Shown here one piece after another: positions 1 to 9,122 of a stretch of 64,000 bases of DNA; within the stretch, counting starts at the first letter, position 1; each line of letters opens with the position of its first letter. The stretch is from Macrostomum hystrix (lineage: Eukaryota; Platyhelminthes; Macrostomidae): contig CATNEN010000001.1 in assembly GCA_950097015.1 (NCBI GenBank), positions 20,575,501 through 20,639,500 on the forward strand. Reading direction: 5' to 3'. The notes under the pieces were generated by a model. That model had not been told where the DNA came from. It saw only the letters and a program-made list of their open reading frames with translations, and ran no database searches. The position numbers were made by a program, and so were the translations under genes.

Positions 1-700
1 ATCTATGAGCATTCTAGTATAATCTATGAGCATTCTAGTATAATCTATGAGCATTCTAGTATAATCTATGAGCATTCTGGTATAATCTATGAGCATTCTA
101 GTATAATCTATGAGCATTCTGGTATAATCTATGAGCATTCTAGTAACAGTATAATCTATGAGCATTCTGGTATAATCTATGAGCATTCTAGTCTAATCTA
201 TGAGCATTCTAGTATAATCTATGAGCATTCTAGTATAATCTATGAGCATTCTAGTATAATCTATGAGCATTCTAGTATAATCTAGGAGCATTCTAGTATA
301 ATCTATGAGCATTCTAGTATAATCTATGAGCATTCTAGTATAATCTATGAGCATTCTAGTATAATCTATGAGCATTCTGGTATAATCTATGAGCATTCTA
401 GTATAATCTATGAGCATTCTGGTATAATCTATGAGCATTCTAGTAACAGTATAATCTATGAGCATTCTGGTATAATCTATGAGCATTCTAGTCTAATCTA
501 TGAGCATTCTAGTATAATCTATGAGCATTCTAGTATAATCTATGAGCATTCTAGTCTAATCTATGAGCATTCTAGTATAATCTATAAGCATTCTAGTATA
601 ATCTATGAGCATTTTAGTCTAATCTTTGAGCACTCTAGTCTAATCTATGAGCATTGTGGTTTAATCTATGAGCATTCTAGTACAGTCTATGAGCATTTTT
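1..700. repeat. 21-bp minisatellite array
   Basis: About 33 head-to-tail copies of a 21-bp unit with core TAATCTATGAGCATTCTAG, degenerating after about 600. The same variant series (including an odd AACAGT insertion at about 145 and 445) recurs exactly 300 bp later, so a block of units was duplicated. The array lies upstream of the first visible B3GNTL1 exon, hence probably in an intron of that gene. The unit is a multiple of three without stops, which creates a spurious repetitive ORF on the minus strand. Confidence 0.95.
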
Positions 701-793
701 AAATTATTTGCGGATTTAAGGTCTCGAATGAGCATTTTTAGATGAGCATAATTATTCAAGGTATCCGATGACAATCCCTTACCTGAACTGCAG

Positions 794-1231
794 GAGCGCA
801 ATATTCCGCCTACGCATGGACCGCCTGGTTGCTAGGGTGTTGCCAAGCTGGCCCAGCTTCACGGTGTGGAACGCCGGCAAGCAGGGTCGCAGGTTCTACC
901 GAGCTCTGCCGCCGGAATTTCGACAGCGGGTGGCCGCCTTCTGCGATGTCGACGCCAAGAAGATCCAGCTTGGCTGGTACACATTCGAGGAGAGCTGCGT
1001 GAGTCCACATTTTTCCCTAGCCCCTTTTTCACCTTCTCTTGTCTATGGCAAAATCCGGCAACAAAACAACCGCAGGAGAAGCCGAAGCCGCGTGTTCCCA
1101 TTGTGCATTTCTCATTGGCGCAGCCTCCGCTGATCATCTGCGCCAAGCAGGACCTGACTGCCGGCCAGTTGGAAGCCAATCTGGCCTCCCTGCGCCTGAC
1201 TGAAGGCGTCCATTATCATTGGTTTAGTTGA
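794..1231 (+). CDS. B3GNTL1: B3GNTL1-like glycosyltransferase, last two exons (partial)
   Basis: 3' end of a gene whose earlier exons lie left of the window. Exons are 794-998 (acceptor CAG at 791-793, donor GTGAGT at 999) and 1076-1231 (acceptor CCGCAG, stop TGA 1229-1231); the 77-bp intron joins in phase 0. The roughly 119 residues include FTVWNAGKQGRRFYRALPP, then AFCDVDAKKIQ, then PKPRVPIVHF and a C-terminal DLTAGQLEANLASLRL. This matches, as I recall it, the C-terminal region of the metazoan B3GNTL1 family (a GT2-type catalytic domain followed by this tail). B3GNTL1 is a putative beta-1,3-N-acetylglucosaminyltransferase; its substrate is poorly defined. The catalytic domain is not in view. 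No canonical AATAAA was seen between the stop and the next gene. Confidence 0.85.
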
Positions 1232-1654
1232 GCCTAAACAGCCTACTTATGAGACTGATTGTAAGTAGTATGTTGGACATTTTACTATCGGAATTTGTTT
1301 GCTCTGCAATTTTATCAAAATATAGCTGAATATTCTAAGTTTGCAATCAACATTGCCTTAAGCAGCACTTTTGCGTTTTTTATTAGCTATTTGGTTTCAA
1401 GCCAAAATGTCTTCCCATGCTTTTTTGCTATTGTTGATGCACTTATAGAAATACTAGCTAAATCCACTTGTACATTGGAAATGCATTTTGTAATAAGCAT
1501 CACTAAAGTGCAAGTTTATTACGTCAGCTAATCAACCAATATCAGCCGTATCATTGCGAATAACTTTTATAAATTAACATTGAGCACGAAAGCAGAAATA
1601 TGTGTTGCCAAAAACTGTCAATTTAATTACTGTTTTCTTTGCCGTTTGGTGCTA
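1232..1654. other. Spacer with a CTACTTA/TAAGTAG hairpin
   Basis: AT-rich sequence after the B3GNTL1 stop. At about 1244-1272 CTACTTA and TAAGTAG form an inverted pair followed by TATGTTGGACATTTT. It resembles three hairpin copies in the first L2HGDH intron. No convincing gene: the ORF at 1295-1531 has no recognisable domain and AT-rich composition. Confidence 0.5.
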
Positions 1655-2055
1655 GAGGCTCCATCCCACCCTGGCTTCAGGTCCCTCCCACCTTGACTTC
1701 AGGTCCACCCGATTATAAAATTCAGGTCCATCGCACCATAAACTTCAGGTACATCTCCCCCTAAACTTCAGGCCCTATTACTAAAAGCTTCAGCTTCATC
1801 TCCATCTTACCCTGAACCTGGTCCATCTTACCCTGAACCTGGTCCATCTTACCCTGAACCTGGTCCATCTTACCCTGAACCTGGTCCATCTTACCCTGAA
1901 CCTGGTCCATCTTACCCTGAACCGGTCCATCCCACCATGAACTTCAGGTCCATCTCGCCCTGACTTCAGGTTCATCCCAACCTGAACTCCAGTCCCTATT
2001 ACGCAAAGTTCAGGTCCACCCCACCATAAATTTCAGGCCCTATTACTAAAAGTAG
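1655..2055. repeat. Degenerate 21-bp minisatellite
   Basis: The core (about 1798-1930) holds six near-perfect 21-bp units with the motif CTGAACCTGGTCCATCTTAC. Flanking sequence on both sides carries decayed versions (CAGGTCCATCYCACC-like). It fills most of the spacer between B3GNTL1 and the monooxygenase gene. Confidence 0.85.
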
Positions 2056-2073
2056 CATTTCCTTATCTCACAG

Positions 2074-2151
2074 AGAGAATTGGTCAACATCAAGGACAAT
2101 AAAATATTGGCCCTCATTAAGCGGTTCTACCCAACGGCATCGTCAGCCGTC
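2074..2151 (+). promoter_or_regulatory. Putative 5' leader of the FMO gene behind an unpaired splice acceptor
   Basis: TTCCTTATCTCACAG ends at 2073 and has acceptor character. The reading frame is open from about 2080 to ATG 2152 but has no upstream ATG. I see no convincing 5' exon upstream. The acceptor could take either a distant non-coding exon or a trans-spliced leader; neither can be distinguished here. Confidence 0.35.
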
Positions 2152-4887
2152 ATGTCAGCCGGGTCATCCAAGTCTCAGCCGAAATCGGTGGCAGTGATTG
2201 GCGCAGGAGCTGCAGGCCTCGCCGCCCTGTCGGTTCTCCGACACGCGTGCCGGCCGACAGCCTTCGAGCGCAGTTCCGAGTTGGTCGGAGGGGTATGGAA
2301 TTATCGAGAATCGGTCGACGAGGGCCCGATGTACGCTAGACTGAGGACCAACCTGCCCAAGGAGGTCATGGCCTACCCGAACTGGGACTGGCGAGAGCCG
2401 CAGAGCAGTTTTGTCTGTCACACCAGTGTGCTGCAGTACCTCAGCTCCTATTGCTATGGACAGGTAAATATTAGCGCAGGGAGCTTTGGATGTGGTCGAT
2501 ATTATTCTGCTAAAGTCGCTTGTCAAATTGAAGGCTTAGATTTTGACTTTTAATGAATAAATAGCCGACTTTATGAAAACTTATTGACTTTCGACTGTCT
2601 GCGAGTATTATCGATAGGTCTGTTTTTCATAGTAGAACGACCACTAGCGTTTATCAAATACCCACATTTATATTTTTTACAGTATCTCTTAAAATTTTAG
2701 ACCAATCGCCATGAAAATCGAATCGGGCTTCGATTTTTCACTCTGTCGCGACTTTCGTCTCTGCCTTCTGTCCTCTATTCACTCTTTCGTTCTCTGCACT
2801 TTTCTTGTTTACATCCAGTTCAATCTAGTTCTTTCTCTCTCGTTATCTTTGCGGCTAGCTGGTCTCTCATCCTCTATCCTTTCTTTCTTTCCTTCTTTCT
2901 GATTGGTCCGCCACTCACATTCTAGCCTCCTCTCCTACCCTCAGTCGCGCACTCTTGTTATCGTATCGCCAACGTCCTCCAGTCTGTCCAACTTAACCAT
3001 GTTCAAATGTATAGTCCAGGGCACAACGCCCTCTCACACTTCACTTGACTTCGATTCAGTTTGGGAATCATAAATTATATAAATTTGTGTAAAATAAATC
3101 AGGCGTTGTATCTGACTTCTAATCGCCGCCTCTGTTTCAGGGCCTGGAAAAGTACATTCTCTTTGGCCAGGAGGTTGTGTCGGTGCGACGGTCGCGTCCT
3201 GAGCAGCTGGAGGCTGGAGCTGCTTCTTGGATTGTGGAAACTCGCCAGCGTGGAGCCGAAGAGTTCGACGCGGTGATTGTGGCCAGCGGACATTTCGCCA
3301 AGCCGATGATGCCGCAACTGCCGGGCTCCGAGAGCTTGCCTTCAAGCATGCTCAGCCACAGCTGCACTTATCGACGGCCCGAGGACTTCGAGGTAAAAAT
3401 ATCTCTGAGTTACACAGATGCAGTGAAAAAAAACGGCTCGAATGAAAACATCCCTCGAAATTAAACAGAGAAATACCACTCAAGTAAAGAAATGTCACTC
3501 CAACCAAGAAATGCCACTCCAGTAAAGAAATGTCACTCTAGTAAAGAAATGTCACTCCAGTAAAGAAATGCCACTCCAACCAAGAAATGCCACTCTAGTA
3601 AAGAAATGTCACTCCAAGCAAAGAAATGTCACTCCAACAGAGAAATGTCACTCCTACTAATAAATGTCACTCCAATCATCAAAAAGTCACTCCGATAAAG
3701 ATATGTGACTCCAAACAAAGAAATGTTACTCTAACCAAGAAATGTCACTCCAATCTAGAAATGTCACTGCTACCAATAAGTGTCACTCCAACCTAGAAAT
3801 GTCACTCCTATCAAGAAATGTCACTCCAAACAAATAATTGTCACTCCTACTAAGAAATGTCACTCCAATCATCAAAAAAGTCACTCCGATAAAGATATCT
3901 GGCTCTTAACAAAGAAATGTCACTCCTATCAAGAAATGTCACTCCAACCTAGAAATGTCACTCCGATCGATAAATGTCACTCCGACCAAGAAATGTCACT
4001 CTAATCGAGAACTGTAACTACTAAATAATAAATTTTGCAGCAAATATTGCAAATTAAATTCTAAATTAATTCAGTCCAAATTGAAATTCGCAAACTGAAA
4101 AAGTTAATCCAAAGTTCACCAAACCCCATGCAAACCGCAGGGCAAGGTGGTCGCCCTACTTGGCGCCAATTCCAGCGGTCAGGACATTGCCCTGGAGCTG
4201 GCCAAATCAGCCAGACAGGTGTACCTGTGCCACCGGGGCCCGCGGCTGCTGTCCGAGCTACCCAGCAATGTCACCCAGCTGGGTCCCATCCTCGGCTTCC
4301 ACAGCGATCCTGACGGTGGCGACTCCAAGCATTGCGTCGCAGCTCGCAGCGGAGACGGCGAAGCGGACGCTATCGTTAAAGTGAAAATCGATCACGTGAT
4401 GTTTTGCACTGGCTACGACTATGACTTCCCGTTCCTGACCGATGAGCTGTCCGCACTGACCAGGCCGAGTCACGTGCCCCGCCTGTACCAGCAGGTGGTC
4501 CACACCAGACTGCCTGGCCTGTACTTTCTCGGCCTGTGCACTCACATTGTGCCGTTTCCTCAGTTCTATTTGCAAGCCAAACTTATTGAAGCCTTCTTAA
4601 TGCATCGGCTGCAACTACCGACCGATGCTGAAGCCGACAGTCTGCGAGATGAAGCTCAGAAGCTGGCCCGGGGCGTCACGCCTAGGCACCTTCACACACT
4701 GGGCGATGCGCAGTGGGAGTACAATGACCAACTGGCTGATTTGGCTGGCTGTGACAGGCTGCCACCAGTGACACGCCTCATCTACGACCATGTCAAACTG
4801 GAGAGAAAGCTGAGACTCACGTCATACAAGCGGTGGCGCTATCAGATTACTGGCCACGACAGCTTCAGGAAATGGCTGCCTGACTGA
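2152..4887 (+). CDS. Flavin-containing monooxygenase (FMO family)
   Basis: NADPH- and FAD-dependent oxygenase that would oxygenate N or S nucleophiles. Three phase-0 exons: 2152-2463 (donor GTAAAT), 3141-3392 (acceptor TTTCAG, donor GTAAAA) and 4141-4887 (acceptor CCGCAG, stop TGA), giving 436 residues, similar to FMOs of the plant GS-OX or insect senecionine N-oxygenase type. Seen: FAD Rossmann motif GAGAAG near residue 22, GGVWNY after the first strand, SGHFAKPMMP and HSCTYRRPEDF in the region of the FMO fingerprint, NADPH Rossmann motif LLGANSSGQDIA at the start of exon 3, and FCTGYDYDFPFL. No C-terminal membrane anchor of the vertebrate type is evident. ATG 2152 follows an acceptor-like TTATCTCACAG at 2073. 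Which FMO subfamily, and hence the substrate, cannot be told. Confidence 0.93.
2640..3010 (+). repeat. Interspersed repeat copy in FMO intron 1
   Basis: Pyrimidine-rich segment containing CTTTCTGATTGGTCCGCC and TTTTCTTGTTTACATCCAG. The reverse complement of about 25640-25800 matches this stretch over roughly 170 bp with clear but imperfect identity. The left part (2660-2720, ACCAATCGCCATGAAAATC) also resembles 14140-14205. Probably a dispersed mobile-element remnant; its ends are not defined. Confidence 0.6.
3475..4015. repeat. Degenerate ~19-bp minisatellite in FMO intron 2
   Basis: About 28 imperfect units built around AAGAAATGTCACTCCAA, with variants in the linker. The array occupies most of the second FMO intron (3393-4140). 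The TGTCACTCC core recurs in the arrays at 4893-5145, 12085-12995 and 15302-15855. Confidence 0.9.
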
Positions 4888-4892
4888 CGCCT

Positions 4893-5145
4893 GTCACTCC
4901 CCACCTGCCTTCATCTGTCACACATCCCATTGCCTTCATCTGTCACTCCCCACTGCCTTCATCTGTCACTCCCCACCTGCCTTCATCTGTCACTCCCCAC
5001 CTGCCTTCATCTGTCACAACCCATTGCCTTCATCTGGCACTCCCCACCTGCCTTCACCTGTCACTCCCCACCTGCCTTCATCTGTCACTCCCTGTGCCTT
5101 TATCTGTCACTCCCCACTGCCGTCATCTGTCACTCCCAGAAAACT
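4893..5145. repeat. ~24-bp minisatellite in the FMO 3' flank
   Basis: About ten imperfect units with CTGTCACTCCCCACCTGCC followed by TTCAT. It starts directly after the FMO stop codon, so it is probably in the 3' UTR. Confidence 0.88.
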
Positions 5146-5198
5146 TGGAATTCTTGATTGCAATTTTCATTCTGGTTATTTTTGTGCCTTTTGATTTA

Positions 5199-5204
5199 AA
5201 TAAA
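5199..5204 (+). terminator. Candidate FMO polyadenylation signal AATAAA
   Basis: Canonical AATAAA, 312 bp after the FMO stop and 216 bp before the L2HGDH start, followed by T-rich sequence. It is the only good signal in this spacer. Confidence 0.5.
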
Positions 5205-5419
5205 TTTATTTACTCCGTGATTTTTGGTTATTAAAATACTTTATCGTGTACGTTTTGTTACTTTTACTTGGAAATATACGAGACAATGAATTTTCCGATT
5301 TATAATCATTTTAGTCATTAATTCCGCAATTAGTTTTTCCTTTGACTTCAGAGCCTACTTAAAGTAGAAATGCATGAATTTTAAATGAAAAATTGACATG
5401 AAACCTCAGCGCGTCCAGC

Positions 5420-7669
5420 ATGCCGGGCACCTGCTACGACTTGGCCATTGTTGGCGGCGGCATTGTTGGCGCTGCGACCGCGCGCGAGGTGCTAAAGCGC
5501 TGGCCGAAGCTTCGCTGCCTCCTAATCGAGAAAGAAGCCTCGCTGGCGCGGCACCAGAGCGGCCACAACTCTGGCGTCATCCACGCGGGCATCTATTATC
5601 AGCCGGGCAGTCTGAAAGCCAAGCTGTGTGTTAGGGGCATGCGCCTCATGTACGATTATTGCGACACTAAGCGGCTACCGTGCAAGAGGGTTGGAAAACT
5701 GATCGTGGCCACGAGAGAGGACGAATTTGACAGGTTGGAAATGATGTCATTTTTTGTTTTCCATAGAAAATAGTTCCAACAATATTTGCTACTTGCCTAC
5801 TGACTTGGAAATGTAAGTAGTATGATGTTGCCATTTGGCAAAATTAAATTTTTTATTAGGTACAGTGGCTGGCTAAGCTTAACCGCGTGGAGAAATCCAA
5901 TTCACTTAATCGCATGTGCATTTAAATTTGCATTTGAATTGAAATAAATAATGTCAGTTTTTGTTTATCAGAACAAATACTGTAACGATATTCGCTACTT
6001 GCTTATTAACTTTAAAATACAAGTAGTATGAGGCTGCCATTTCGCTAGTTTCGCTAGTTATTCTCTGCTGCCTGCAGAAATGATGTCATGTTTTGTTTGT
6101 CAGAGCAAATAATTCTTACAATTATCGCAACTTGCCTAATGACTTAAAATTATAAGTAGTATAATGCTGATATTTTGCATGATTCGTGTAGTTAATTTTT
6201 TCCTAGACTTGCTGAGCTGCACCGCCGCGGCCTGGAGAATCAGGTGCCGGATCTTCGCCTGCTCACCAGCCAGTCGGAGATTCTCGCGGTGGAGCCAAAC
6301 TGCACCGGCGGCCTTCGGGCTCTGCATTCGCCGCACACCGGCATCGCCGACTTTGCGGCTGTCACGCGCTCGTTTGGCGATGATTTTGTCAACGCTGGCG
6401 GAGAAATTCAGCTGGGCTTTGAGCTGGGCTCCGTTCGTCTGGATCCCATTGCTCGGCCTGACGGTGAGTGACTGCCAAGAATAAGGCTTCACTGCAAGAA
6501 ATATTTCGGGTGACCAAATGCAAATGGTAGGAATCTCCCGAGGAATCTTCCGAAATACTCGCTTCAATGATGTAGGAATCTTCCGAAATATTCAGTGCAA
6601 TGTGGTAGGAATCTTCCCAAATATTTAGTGCAATGTGGTAGGAATCTTCCCAAATATTCAGTGCAATGTGGTAGGAATCTTCCCAAATATTCAGTGCAAT
6701 GTGGTAGGAATCTTCCCAAATATTCAGTGCAATGTGGTAGGAATCTTCCCAAATATTCAGTGCAATGTGGTAGGAATCTTCCCAAATATTTAGTGCAATG
6801 TGATAGGAATCTTCCCAAATATTCAGTGTGATACAGTTGGAATCTTCCTAAATATTTAGTGCAATGTGATAGGAATCTTCCCAAATATTCAGTGTGATAC
6901 AGTTGGAATCTTCCTATCTGAGACATTAAACATAACCCACCCTGTTCCAGGCTTCCCGCTGACCCTGCTGCCAAATTTGGGCCGCGGAGACCCGGTCAGC
7001 TGCCGTCGCCTCATCACCTGCGCCGGTCTCCATAGCGACCGTGTGGCGGCGATGACGCGGTCAATCCTGGCCCCGGCTGCCAACGAAGCTCCCCTGCCGT
7101 CCATTGTGCCATTCAGGGGCGATTATCTGGTCCTGAAGCCGGGCCGCAGTTCCTTGGTTCGCGGCAACATCTACCCGGTGCCGGATCCCAGGTTCCCGTT
7201 CCTTGGCGTGCACTTCACTCCCCGCATCGACGGCACCGTCTGGCTGGGGCCGAACGCCGTCCTGGCCTTCAAGCGTGAAGGCTACGGCCTGCTTGACATC
7301 AGCGTCAGAGATCTCACCGAGTCGCTCAGCCATCCGGGACTTTGGCGCCTTCTGGGAGCCAACATCGGGCCCGGACTGCGCGAGCTTCGACGAGTCTTCA
7401 ACGTCGGCGCCACCGTTGAGGAGCTTCGAAGATTTGTGCCCTCGCTGAGCAAGTCGGACGTGGCCCGCGGGCCCAGCGGTGTCCGAGCTCAGGCTCTGTC
7501 CGACACGGGCGCTCTGGTTGACGACTTTGTCATCGTCGGCGACTCGACTGGCCGAGTGATGCACGTGTGCAATGCGCCCTCACCTGCGGCGACATCCTCG
7601 CTGGCGATTGCGGAATATGTGGCCGACAGGGCCGCTGAGAAACTGGGACTGGGGGCTAATGGACTCTAA
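5420..7669 (+). CDS. L2HGDH: L-2-hydroxyglutarate dehydrogenase
   Basis: FAD-linked enzyme that oxidises L-2-hydroxyglutarate to 2-oxoglutarate (metabolite repair). Exons are 5420-5733 (donor GTTGGA), 6207-6463 (acceptor TTTTTTCCTAG, donor GTGAGT) and 6951-7669 (acceptor TGTTCCAG, stop TAA); the phases join exactly to give 429 residues. Diagnostic stretches: GGGIVGAATAR (FAD), HQSGHNSGVIHAGIYYQPGS, SLKAKLCVRG, SPHTGIADFAAV, TCAGLHSDR, IVPFRGDYLVLKPG, GNIYPVPDPRFPFLGVHFTP, WLGPNAVLAFKREGYG, and C-terminal HVCNAPSPAATSSLAI. Length is close to the family once the targeting peptide is excluded. The only in-frame ATG is immediately before the FAD motif and an in-frame TGA lies at 5399-5401, so no mitochondrial targeting sequence is visible. 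Donor GTTGGA of exon 1 is weak but phase and homology support it. Confidence 0.96.
5777..6185. repeat. Three diverged hairpin-bearing repeats in L2HGDH intron 1
   Basis: Three related segments start near 5777, 5984 and 6110. Each has CTACTTGC-like sequence, about 20 bp of spacer, then AAGTAGTATGATGCTG-like sequence, so CTACTT pairs with AAGTAG. The third has CAACTT in the left arm. Each is associated with a TGATGTCATTTTTTGTTT-like block. A related hairpin lies at about 1244-1272. Confidence 0.6.
6528..6915. repeat. 33-bp minisatellite in L2HGDH intron 2
   Basis: About eleven units of 33 bp with core GGTAGGAATCTTCCCAAATA then TTCAGTGCAATGT. It fills the intron between 6464 and the acceptor at 6950. 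It is stop-free in one frame on each strand, which gives artefactual ORFs. Confidence 0.93.
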
Positions 7670-7689
7670 TTAACGTGAACTTTTTCACG

Positions 7690-8075
7690 TAAGGTGTGAG
7701 GCTGTGGTCGTGAAGGTGTGTGGTCAAGATGATCGTGAAGGCGTGAGGTTGGGAAGGTGTGAGGACATGAAGGTGTGAGGTTGTGAAGGTGTGAGGTTGT
7801 GAAGGTGTGAGGTTGTGAAGGTGTGAGGTTGTGAAGGTGTGAGGTTGTGAAGGTGTGAGGTTGTGAAGGTGTGAGGTTGTGAAGGTGTGAGGTTGTGAAG
7901 GTGTGAGGTTGTGAAGGTGTGAGGTTGTGAAGGTGTGAGGTTGTGAAGGTGTGAGGTTGTGAAGGTGTGAGGTTGTGAAGGTGTGAGGTTGTGAAGGTGT
8001 GAGGACATGAAGGTGTGATTGTGAAGGTGTGAGGTTGTGAAAGTGTGAGGACATGAAGGTGTGATTGTGAATGTG
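7690..8075. repeat. 16-bp minisatellite in the L2HGDH 3' flank
   Basis: About 24 copies of AGGTGTGAGGTTGTGA, very homogeneous in the centre. It starts about 20 bp after the L2HGDH stop, just past a small inverted repeat ACGTGAA/TTCACGT (7674-7690). Probably transcribed as 3' UTR if the AATAAA at 8466 is used. Confidence 0.95.
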
Positions 8076-8089
8076 TTGTATCGTGTATT

Positions 8090-8635
8090 TTATCCCTGAA
8101 GAATTTTGTTGGTAAGTTTAAACGTACTTATATTCAGATTTAATGGACTTTGTTCCGTTAATCGTTGCTTTATTATATTAGTATTGGTATAGCGGCATAA
8201 CTATGACCAATCGGTGTTCAATTAAGAAAGTTTTCCTATTATACGCACTTTCAACAATTCACAGTCGTTGATTTTATAGAGTAGATTATATATTTCCATT
8301 TTGCTTTCATGTTTTTACAAGTAAGATCATTAACGCTTTATATGCTCATTCGATTATGAAGACTAAAGATTATATTGAAGGATCAGTTATATATTTGTGT
8401 TTTTGACTAAAAGTGCAATTATTATATTGCAGTGGTAAGTGCGAATATTAAAAATGTCACTTTTTAATAAAAAATTTACGAAATAAAAATGTTACTAAAC
8501 GGTATACGAAATTATAACATTTAAGCAAAAAAATTACAGCTTACCTATGTCTCTAACTGTTAAAAAAGATATCCTAACAATGTTGCCGAGGCTGCAGCAT
8601 TTATGGTATTAAGCTACCATAGCAACCAGCTGCTT
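8090..8635. other. AT-rich spacer between convergent L2HGDH and GPCR genes
   Basis: No coding sequence seen. AATAAA at 8466-8471 on the plus strand could end L2HGDH, and TTTATT at 8169-8174 (AATAAA on the minus strand) could end the GPCR transcript. If both are used, the 3' UTRs would overlap. Confidence 0.4.
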
Positions 8636-8639
8636 CCTT

Positions 8640-9092
8640 CCAAGTTGCCTTAGCAACGAACTGCTTCATTCCAGCTGGCCTTAGCAACCATCTACTCACA
8701 GCCTAAATGGCCTTAGCAACCATCTACTCACTCCCTAATGGCCTTAGCAACCATCTACTCACTCCCTAATGGCCTTAGCAACCATCTACTCACTCCCTCA
8801 TGGCCTTAGCAACCATCTACTCACTCCCTAATGGCCTTAGCAACCATCTACTCACTCCCTAATGGCCTTAGCAACCATCTACTCACTCCCTAATGGCCTT
8901 AGCAACCATCTACTCACTCCCTCATGGCCTTAGCAACCATCTACTCACTCCCTAATGGCCTTAGCAACTATCTACTCACTCCCTCATGGCCTTAGCAACC
9001 ATCTACTCACTCCCTAATGACCTTAGCAACCATCTACTCACTCCCTAATGGCCTTAGCAACCATCTACTCACTCCCTAATGACCTTAGCAAC
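8640..9092. repeat. 31-bp minisatellite downstream of the GPCR gene
   Basis: About 13 units of 31 bp with core GGCCTTAGCAACCATCTACT then CACTCCCTA. Left-hand units are diverged. The array ends about 30 bp from the GPCR stop codon, so it lies in the probable 3' UTR of that gene. Confidence 0.94.
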
Positions 9093-9122
9093 AAACAGAT
9101 TCAAATCTGAGTCGGTGGCGTC

